Positions 58,450-64,000 of a stretch of 64,000 bases of DNA are shown here, one piece after another. This DNA is from Acidimicrobiaceae bacterium RAAP-2. Lineage in GTDB: Bacteria; Actinomycetota; Acidimicrobiia; Acidimicrobiales; RAAP-2. The stretch is taken from contig LMAD01000005.1 in assembly GCA_001443545.1 (NCBI GenBank), positions 1-64,000 of the forward strand, read 5' to 3'. The position numbers and the translations under genes are program-made. Each line of letters opens with the position of its first letter. The first letter of the stretch is position 1. The notes beneath the pieces were generated by a model. The model saw only the letters and a program-made list of their open reading frames with translations, had not been told where the DNA came from and made no database searches.

Positions 58450-60242
58450 AGGGTGTAAACGCTCCGGATTACTTCGGTGATGGTGGTGGTGTCCTGGGCC
58501 ACAAGGTTCAGCGCCTCTTGTCGCAACGTGCGCATGCCCTGTTTCACCGCCAGGGCGCGCAACTCCTCTTGGGTCGCCCAGCCGACGACGAGGCGGCGAA
58601 TCTCGGGGGTCATCACCAGAAGTTCGTAGATGCCGATACGGTCCTGATAACCGGTGTGACTGCAGAAGTTGCACCCGGCCCCGTGGTAGAAGGTCTCTTT
58701 GGGCTCGCCACCACTCTCTTCGTAGAAGATGAGATCCTCGTCGGTCGGGGTATAGGTCGTGATGCACGACGTACAGATGCGGCGTAGGAGTCGTTGGCCG
58801 ACGATCGCGAGTACCGACGAGGCGACCAGGAATGACTCGATGCCCATGTCGAGTAGTCGGTGCAGCGCCGAGACCGAGTCCGTCGCGTGCATCGAGGCGA
58901 TGACGAAGTGGCCGGTCAACGCCGACTGGACTGCGACGCGGGTCGTTTCGACGTCGCGGACCTCGCCGACGAGGATCACGTCGGGGTCCTGGCGCAGAAT
59001 CGACTTCAGACCGGTCGCGAAGGTCAGGCCGGCCGTCTCGTTGGTCTGGATCTGGTTGATGGAGGGGAAGACGTACTCGACGGGGTCCTCGATGGTCATG
59101 ACGTTCATGCTTGAGTTGCCGATCTCACTCACCGTCGCGTACAGGGTCGTCGTCTTACCGCTACCTGTTGGGCCAGCGCAAAGCACCATGCCGAAGGGAG
59201 AACGCACGAGCTTCGCGTAGGCGACGTGGGTGTCGCCGGGCATCCCCAGGTCCGCGAGTCGTAACACCGACCTGGTCTTGTCGAGGATTCGCAGCACGCA
59301 CTTCTCGCCCATGATGGTCGCCACGGTCGAGACGCGTACGTCAACCTCTTTACCATCGATCGTCGCGGTCAACTGGCCGTCCTGGGGTCGGCGTCGTTCG
59401 ACGATGTTCATCTCGGCCATAATCTTGATGCGGCTGATCAGTCCTACCCCCATCGCCGCGGGCAGTTCGAGGATCTGGTTCAGCGCACCGTCGATTCGAA
59501 AGCGCACCCGTACGACTTGATCAGACGGCTCGATATGGACGTCCGAGGCACGATCGCGCATCGCTTGAGTGAGGATCCGGTCCACGACCTGGACGATCGG
59601 TGCGTCGTCGGCGACGACTTCGGACTGCACCACGTCCGTCCCGCGGCGACGAGCTTCGTCGACGACCTTGAAGACCTGGACGAGTTCGTCGACCCCGCTG
59701 ATGGCTCGGTAGTTGCTGTCAATCGCCCAGCGCACATCGGTGATCGAGGCGATCTGCATCCGCACGGTACGCCCCGTGCGCTGGGCAATCTGTTCGCGAA
59801 GTTCGGCCGTTGGTTCGGCCGCCGCCACCAGAAGTTCTTCCCCGACCAATTTCACCGGGACGACCATATGTTCACGGGCGAAGCCTTCGTCGATCAACGG
59901 CAGCGTCTCGGGGCTGACGTCCTCACGGTGGAGATTCACGACGGGAAGTTCGAACATCGTCGAAAGCGCGTCGGTGAGCGTCCGTTCATCGATCGCCCCG
60001 CTCGCGACCAAGACCTTGCCCAACTTCTCGCCCGTCAGCCGCTGCTTACGGAGGGCCTGATCCAACTGCTCAGGGGTAATGCGTCCCGAGGTGATCAGGA
60101 CGTCGCCGAGCCGACCCTTCTGTGGTGCAGTATTGAGTGGTGCGTTGGACGCACCGGTCGGTTGATCGGCGACGGAGACCGAGGCACCGCCGCGGGGCAG
60201 TTCGTCCTGGTGCTTCTCTTTCTTCTTGAATGCCAACGTCAC
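58446..60242 (-). CDS. pilB: Type IV pilus extension ATPase with MshEN domain
   Basis: A 598-residue hexameric ATPase that powers pilus extension. Residues about 43-150 form an MshEN-type domain: RLGDVLITSGRITPEQLDQA then LGKVLVASGAIDERTL, two tandem motifs of the kind that bind c-di-GMP in known proteins. The ATPase core has Walker A GPTGSGKTTTLYAT, Asp box EDPVEYVFPS, Walker B ILVGEVRDVET and His box GHFVIASMHATDS. A zinc-binding tetracysteine (RICTSCITTY and GCNFCSHTGYQ) matches PilB, not PilT. GTG at 60242 is the chosen start; a TTG 6 bases later fits its GGGGTG better. It is the first gene of the pilus operon. Confidence 0.94.
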   Translation of the reverse strand: MTLAFKKKEKHQDELPRGGASVSVADQPTGASNAPLNTAPQKGRLGDVLITSGRITPEQLDQALRKQRLTGEKLGKVLVASGAIDERTLTDALSTMFELPVVNLHREDVSPETLPLIDEGFAREHMVVPVKLVGEELLVAAAEPTAELREQIAQRTGRTVRMQIASITDVRWAIDSNYRAISGVDELVQVFKVVDEARRRGTDVVQSEVVADDAPIVQVVDRILTQAMRDRASDVHIEPSDQVVRVRFRIDGALNQILELPAAMGVGLISRIKIMAEMNIVERRRPQDGQLTATIDGKEVDVRVSTVATIMGEKCVLRILDKTRSVLRLADLGMPGDTHVAYAKLVRSPFGMVLCAGPTGSGKTTTLYATVSEIGNSSMNVMTIEDPVEYVFPSINQIQTNETAGLTFATGLKSILRQDPDVILVGEVRDVETTRVAVQSALTGHFVIASMHATDSVSALHRLLDMGIESFLVASSVLAIVGQRLLRRICTSCITTYTPTDEDLIFYEESGGEPKETFYHGAGCNFCSHTGYQDRIGIYELLVMTPEIRRLVVGWATQEELRALAVKQGMRTLRQEALNLVAQDTTTITEVIRSVYTL

Positions 60243-60393
60243 CCCAGTAGCCGAGTAAAAATACTTTAACGAAGCCGACACCGTATCAAGAAACAACGAT
60301 CCGTGTTTCGCAGAACGCACGCCCTGTTAGTGGCCACTTTAGAACTAATCCCTCGTTTCGTCAGGAATATCTAAAGGAGATACGGTGAGTCGT

Positions 60394-60612
60394 TCAGATG
60401 AACCGGTTGCGCGAATGCGGTGTCACCGAGACCGCTTTGTCACGAGCGAAGTATTGCGCGGCTTCGACGATGACCGTGAGCATTTCCGGTGAGATCTCAA
60501 AGGACTCTCCCGAGGACGTACGCAACTCCGCGCGAGCATCGGAACCCAGCGCATCAACCAGTACGTCGTACTGTTGTACCTCGTCAAGTGGGAACACGGT
60601 CACGCTCGTCAC
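60394..60612 (-). CDS. Small protein, antitoxin/excisionase-like N-terminal region without HTH
   Basis: A 72-residue protein beginning MTSVTVFPLDEVQQYDVLV. The central stretch (ELRTSSGESFEISPEMLTVI, EAAQYFARDKAVSVTPHS) resembles the N-terminus of actinobacterial excisionase-family or antitoxin proteins, which normally continue into a helix-turn-helix; here a stop codon follows directly. No toxin gene is adjacent. GTG at 60612 follows GAGGTGGTG. It lies 151 bp upstream of pilB on the same strand. It could be an intact short protein or a truncated antitoxin. Confidence 0.55.
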   Translation of the reverse strand: MTSVTVFPLDEVQQYDVLVDALGSDARAELRTSSGESFEISPEMLTVIVEAAQYFARDKAVSVTPHSRNRFI

Positions 60613-60823
60613 AACACCACCTCATCCAATTACGGTCTTCCGCTGCACCACTTCGGCGCCATCAATCTCCTCATGATACTGAGAATTGTCTAAGAAAGGG
60701 TGGAGGGTTGACGAAACAGTGTTGAAATCTTCTTTCCATTTCGGGTCCTTTGTGCTAAGCGCTGGTCATTTCGGATCCGGACGTGCTATGACGTGGGTTG
60801 GGGGTAACGAGAAGGTGCCAGCC

Positions 60824-61471
60824 ATGATTGACCTCTCCGACCGCCCGGGTTCCCCGGTGGACGCCGGTCGCCGATTCGTGCCGTGGGTGTATCCGTCGGA
60901 CCTGACCACGCGGGTCACCACCGAGAACGGCCTCACGCTCCAGATGCGCCCGATCCGTCCCGACGACGCGGATATCTTGCAGCGCTTCCACGCCCAGCTC
61001 ACGCCCGATTCGGTCTTTCGCCGGTACTTCTCCCTGCACCCCGAGCTCTCCGCAGAGGAGTTGGTGCACCTGACGACGGTCGACTACGTCGACCGGCTGG
61101 CCTTCATCATCATCGTGCGCGGCGCGCTCGTCGCCGTCGGCCGCTACGACCGGATCCCCGAGACCGCCCGCGCCGAGGTGGCCTTCCTCGTCGACGACGT
61201 TTACCAGCACCAGGGACTGGGCATCCTGCTGCTCGACCACCTGGCCGACGCCGCGTGGGAGCGGGGCATCACCACCTTCATCGCCGAGACCCAGGCGGAC
61301 AATCGTGGCATGATGCACGTCTTCAAGGAGTCCGGTTTTTCGCTCACCGCGAGACTCGAAGACGAGATCATCTTCGTGCGCTTCCCGATCGAGCCCACCG
61401 ACGAGAGTCGCGAGCGCCGCGTCGAGCGGGCCCGACGCTGGGCCGCCTCTCGCGAAGCCGCCCTTCGCTGA
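60824..61471 (+). CDS. GNAT acetyltransferase, protein acetyltransferase-like
   Basis: A 215-residue GNAT-fold enzyme. LQMRPIRPDDADILQRFHAQ, the motif VFRRYFSLHPELSAEEL and acetyl-CoA-binding VDDVYQHQGLGILLLDHLAD are characteristic of the GNAT domain found in bacterial protein acetyltransferases of the Pat group, which is often fused to an acyl-CoA synthetase or a cyclic-nucleotide domain. Here it stands alone. ATG at 60824 follows AAGGTG. The stop is one base before the start of an HDAC-type deacetylase gene, so acetylation and deacetylation may be coupled. Alternative substrates such as small amines cannot be excluded. Confidence 0.85.
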   Translation: MIDLSDRPGSPVDAGRRFVPWVYPSDLTTRVTTENGLTLQMRPIRPDDADILQRFHAQLTPDSVFRRYFSLHPELSAEELVHLTTVDYVDRLAFIIIVRGALVAVGRYDRIPETARAEVAFLVDDVYQHQGLGILLLDHLADAAWERGITTFIAETQADNRGMMHVFKESGFSLTARLEDEIIFVRFPIEPTDESRERRVERARRWAASREAALR

Positions 61472-61472
61472 C

Positions 61473-62516
61473 ATGCTCATCACCAACGAGGTGCCCGACG
61501 ACTCCGGCCACGAGGACCCCGGCCACCCCGAGCGACCCGACCGGCTCGTCGCGGTGCGCGACGGGTTGAGCGACCTCGGCCTCGGCGACGAACTGGTCAC
61601 GATACCGGCGCGCTCGGCCACGCGACTCGAGCTCCTACGCGTGCACCAGGGCGCCTACCTCGACGAGCTGGGCGCCTTCTGCTACGAGGGCGGCGGGGAC
61701 ATCGACGAGGACACCTACGCGACCTACGACTCCTGGCCCCTCGCCCAGTTGGCGGCCGGCGCCGGGCTCGCGGTCGTGGACGAGTTAACCCGCCGGGGCA
61801 CGGGCGTCGGCTTCGTCGCGGTGCGCCCCCCCGGCCACCACGCCCTGGCCGACCGCGCGATGGGCTTCTGTCTGTTGAACAACGTCGCGGTCACCGCGGC
61901 CGCGCTGCGCGCCGCGGGCGAACGGGTGCTCGTCGTGGACTGGGACGTGCACCACGGCAACGGGACCCAGTCGATCTTCTGGAACGACCCCGACGTGCTC
62001 TACGTCTCCACCCACCAGTGGCCCCTCTTCCCCGGTAGCGGCGTGCCCAGCGAGGTCGGCGGGCTCGCGGCGATCGACGGGATCGTCAACCTGCCCCTAC
62101 CGGCCGGGGCGACCGGCGACGTCGTGGCGCGTGCCCTCGAAGAGGTGGCGGCGCCGGTCATCGACGCGTTCGCGCCCACCTGGGTGTTGATCTCGGCGGG
62201 GTTCGACGGCCACCGCGACGACCCGATGGCCGACTTCGCGCTCTCGAGCGGCGACTTCGCCCACCTCGCCACCTGGGCCGCCGGACTGGCCCCGGCGCCG
62301 GGACGCCTCGCGGTCTTCCTCGAGGGCGGCTACGACTTGGGGGCCCTGCGCCACTCGGTCGCGGCGACCTTGAGTGCGGTCCTCGGCGACGCAACCGCTA
62401 GCGAAGCCCCGACCAATGGCGGACCGGGGGCGGACCAGATCGGGCGGACCCAGCGCGAACGCGCATCGACCCTGACGTTGGTCATGGAGCAACGAGCGGC
62501 CGAGGAGGCCTCGTGA
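61473..62516 (+). CDS. Histone deacetylase-family (AcuC-like) deacetylase
   Basis: A 347-residue zinc deacetylase. The active-site pieces are complete: RPPGHHAL (tandem His), DWDVHHGNGTQ (Asp and His zinc ligands), the STHQWPLFPGSG loop, SAGFDGHRDDPM (Asp ligand) and EGGYDL. Bacterial members remove acetyl groups from lysines (AcuC on acetyl-CoA synthetase) or from polyamines. ATG at 61473 lies one base after the GNAT stop, and the stop overlaps the universal stress gene as GTGA. The three genes form one operon. Confidence 0.9.
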   Translation: MLITNEVPDDSGHEDPGHPERPDRLVAVRDGLSDLGLGDELVTIPARSATRLELLRVHQGAYLDELGAFCYEGGGDIDEDTYATYDSWPLAQLAAGAGLAVVDELTRRGTGVGFVAVRPPGHHALADRAMGFCLLNNVAVTAAALRAAGERVLVVDWDVHHGNGTQSIFWNDPDVLYVSTHQWPLFPGSGVPSEVGGLAAIDGIVNLPLPAGATGDVVARALEEVAAPVIDAFAPTWVLISAGFDGHRDDPMADFALSSGDFAHLATWAAGLAPAPGRLAVFLEGGYDLGALRHSVAATLSAVLGDATASEAPTNGGPGADQIGRTQRERASTLTLVMEQRAAEEAS

Positions 62517-62941
62517 GCACGCACCCGCGCACCATCGCCGTCGGTTTTGACGGCTCGCCCGACGCAATCGGCGCCTGCTCGTGGGCGATGGCGACCGGTC
62601 GCTACCTCGACGCGCACCTGGTGCTCGTGCACGCGCGCGGACTGCTCGACCGCTACGAGCGACGCGACCCGCGCGGACTCTTAGGTGGGGTCGTGGCGGA
62701 CCTCGCGGCCCGCCACGCCTTCGACCCGACCCGGCTCAGCTGGCACGTCGGCGACGGGGACGCCTGTTCGGTCCTGCTGCGCTGTGGCGCGGCACCAGTA
62801 TTCGCCGACCTGGTCGTCGTCGGCTCTCGGGGACGCGACGAGCACGCGGGGATGCTGATCGGCAGTACCAGTCTTCAACTCGCCGAGCGCAGTCCGATTC
62901 CCGTCGTGATCGTGCCGAGCGCCACCTCGGCGCCGTATTAG
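62513..62941 (+). CDS. Universal stress protein (UspA family)
   Basis: A 142-residue single USP domain. IAVGFDGSPDAIGACSWAM is the N-terminal signature and the ATP-binding motif G-x2-G-x9-GS is intact (VGSRGRDEHAGMLIGSTS). This group binds ATP; some actinobacterial USPs regulate a partner acetyltransferase, so its place in the GNAT-HDAC operon is suggestive. Starts at GTG in a GTGA overlap. Its last four bases overlap the convergent DUF2236 gene. Confidence 0.92.
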   Translation: MSTHPRTIAVGFDGSPDAIGACSWAMATGRYLDAHLVLVHARGLLDRYERRDPRGLLGGVVADLAARHAFDPTRLSWHVGDGDACSVLLRCGAAPVFADLVVVGSRGRDEHAGMLIGSTSLQLAERSPIPVVIVPSATSAPY

Positions 62942-63780
62942 ACGAACGGACGGCCGCGGCGTAAGCGGCGCCGCGCGTCCAAGAGCACGAGGTTGAGCGG
63001 GAACTCGGCGAGGACCCGGGGCAGTCGACGATTTATTACTACCGCGACGCGCAGCACCGCGTGGAAGAGCCATTCGCGCCGGCCGCTCCACGCGAGGCCG
63101 AGCTCGCTTCGAAAGGGCTCGGGCAAGAAGCCCGCGACGATGACCCGGTGGAGGGGACCGAGCACGACCCCGACCGGGCGCGGCAGGAACGACAACGAGG
63201 CGACGCCCCACAGGTAGTCGCGGGTGAGCTCGTCCATCTCGACGAGCTTCACCGCCTCGGCCCAGTAGTCCTCGAAGGCGACCCGGTCCGCGGGCCAGCG
63301 CTCCGGCGCGACCTGGAGGGTCGTGGCGAATCGGGCACAGCGCGCGTAGAGCTCGTCGAGCAGGGCCGGCGACGCCTCGGGGTCAACGAGCGCCATCGCG
63401 TCGAGCGCCCCTCGGTACATGCACGCCGCCACCCACAGCTGCAGTTCGGGGTCGAAGGCGTTGTAGGCGACGCGCGCGTCATCGCTCGAGCGCACGTGGC
63501 GGTGCTGGCTGTTCACCGCTCGACGCAGGGTTCGACGCTCCTCCTCGGTGCCGAGCAGACTGACCACGACGTAGCCGAGGGTCGTGCGGGTGCGCTTGAA
63601 GGGGTGCGCGCGCAGGGCGCCGCTCGTCACGGTGCTGGTCGCCACCGCGTGGCCAATCGGCAGGCGCGCGAGCTGCATGACGACGTTGGCCCCCGCGGGC
63701 AAGAGTCCGAGACCGTTCATCACGTGCCGACGCAGCGCTGGGCTTACCTCCGCGTACTCTTCGGGCGTGTCCTGACCCAC
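62938..63780 (-). CDS. DUF2236 (MpaB-type oxygenase-like) protein
   Basis: A 280-residue protein of the DUF2236 family, which includes the heme-dependent latex-clearing protein Lcp and MpaB-type oxygenases. The family regions RTRTTLGYVVVSLLGTEEER, AVNSQHRHVR and YNAFDPELQLWVAACMY carry conserved Arg and His that in Lcp contact heme. Substrate unknown. GTG at 63780 has GAGGAGG upstream. It is divergent from a MarR gene, and the palindrome between them could control both. Confidence 0.87.
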   Translation of the reverse strand: MGQDTPEEYAEVSPALRRHVMNGLGLLPAGANVVMQLARLPIGHAVATSTVTSGALRAHPFKRTRTTLGYVVVSLLGTEEERRTLRRAVNSQHRHVRSSDDARVAYNAFDPELQLWVAACMYRGALDAMALVDPEASPALLDELYARCARFATTLQVAPERWPADRVAFEDYWAEAVKLVEMDELTRDYLWGVASLSFLPRPVGVVLGPLHRVIVAGFLPEPFRSELGLAWSGRREWLFHAVLRVAVVINRRLPRVLAEFPLNLVLLDARRRLRRGRPFV

Positions 63781-63830
63781 GAGGTCCTCCTCTGCCCAGT
63801 GTAGGAAGGGCGTGCGCCGGTCACGGTTGC

Positions 63831-63846
63831 TGTAACAACCGTTACA
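63831..63846. promoter_or_regulatory. Perfect 16-bp palindromic operator candidate
   Basis: TGTAAC (63831-63836) and GTTACA (63841-63846) are exact inverted repeats separated by AACC. They lie 9 bases before the proposed GTG of the MarR gene and 50 bases before the DUF2236 start on the other strand. Size and position fit an autoregulatory MarR-dimer site. Confidence 0.6.
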
Positions 63847-63855
63847 ATTGACGCC

Positions 63856-64000
63856 GTGCCGTCCTCCGTCGCCTCGCCGAACCCCTCCCCCGCGCCACTG
63901 GCGCGCGGCGTCGGCTTTCGCCTCAGCCGGATCAGTCGCACCCTGCGCAGCCAGTGGGCCGAGGAGCTCGCCGACCTCGCGGTCAACCCCCCCGAGGCCG
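63856..64000 (+). CDS. MarR-family transcriptional regulator, N-terminal part
   Basis: Forty-eight codons are visible before the window ends. After a short leader (GTG, then PSSVASPNPSPAP) comes GFRLSRISRTLRSQWAEELA and a PPEA motif, which match helix 1 and the following turn of MarR proteins. The rest, including the winged helix, is outside the window. Divergent from DUF2236, with a palindrome between. Possible repressor of an efflux or oxygenase function. Confidence 0.75.
   Translation, partial: MPSSVASPNPSPAPLARGVGFRLSRISRTLRSQWAEELADLAVNPPEA

Noticed and set aside
1..64000. Search for rRNA, tRNA, riboswitch and integrase features
   Set aside because: No cloverleaf, rRNA segment, known riboswitch core, transposase or integrase was recognised by eye; a covariance-model scan could still find small RNAs.

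Overview
The window is high-GC DNA with many GTG (and a few TTG) starts and tight 4-bp gene overlaps. An EF-G2-like factor, MOFRL glycerate kinase, DUF3048 lipoprotein, fused AccD/AccA carboxyltransferase, DUF664 protein and a MoeY (Rv1355c)-like E1/nitroreductase protein point to an actinobacterium. A Gram-positive-style type IV pilus locus beside many c-di-GMP enzymes fits the Acidimicrobiia best, but the lineage is an inference. I saw no rRNA, tRNA, CRISPR array, insertion sequence or prophage.

Layout. 0-4.6 kb: end of a TrkA/RCK potassium protein, a PAS-GAF-HD-GYP protein, a DUF664/DinB protein, a small unknown protein and an aldehyde dehydrogenase. 4.7-11 kb: an apparent uronate/aldarate degradation locus with glycerate 2-kinase, uronate dehydrogenase, an unknown TIM-barrel-like protein, glucarate dehydratase, ketodeoxyglucarate aldolase and tartronate-semialdehyde reductase. 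Together these could take hexuronate to pyruvate plus 2-phosphoglycerate. 11-14 kb: cysI-cobA-precorrin-2 dehydrogenase, i.e. sulfite reductase with the synthesis of its siroheme. 14-31 kb: mixed housekeeping and transport genes (aldo/keto reductase, NRAMP-like transporter, DUF1003, two VOC proteins, EF-G2, SPFH and NfeD proteins, a large membrane protein, MscL with a zinc ribbon, DUF3048, AccDA fusion, acyl-CoA synthetase, RidA-hydrolase fusion).

31-45 kb is a c-di-GMP island with two PAS-GGDEF-EAL proteins, two HD-GYP proteins, and an operon of GAF-GGDEF-EAL, GGDEF and an unknown partner. One polytopic membrane protein lies among them. 45-48 kb holds a 962-residue protein with acyltransferase-like, E1/ThiF and nitroreductase regions, preceded by a 36-bp palindrome. 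48-60 kb is a type IV pilus locus: pilD on the + strand and pilB, pilC, three large or atypical minor pilins, a major pilin and pilT on the - strand. One minor pilin carries two LamG-like domains. A perfect 25-bp hairpin separates pilA from pilT. The pilus motor PilB has an MshEN-type N-terminus, which in known proteins binds c-di-GMP, so the island at 31-45 kb may signal to the pilus.

60-64 kb: a small antitoxin-like protein, then a coupled GNAT acetyltransferase, HDAC-type deacetylase and universal stress protein, a DUF2236 oxygenase-like protein, and the start of a MarR regulator behind a perfect palindrome. The pilus operon and the two large membrane-protein genes look less GC-rich than their surroundings.
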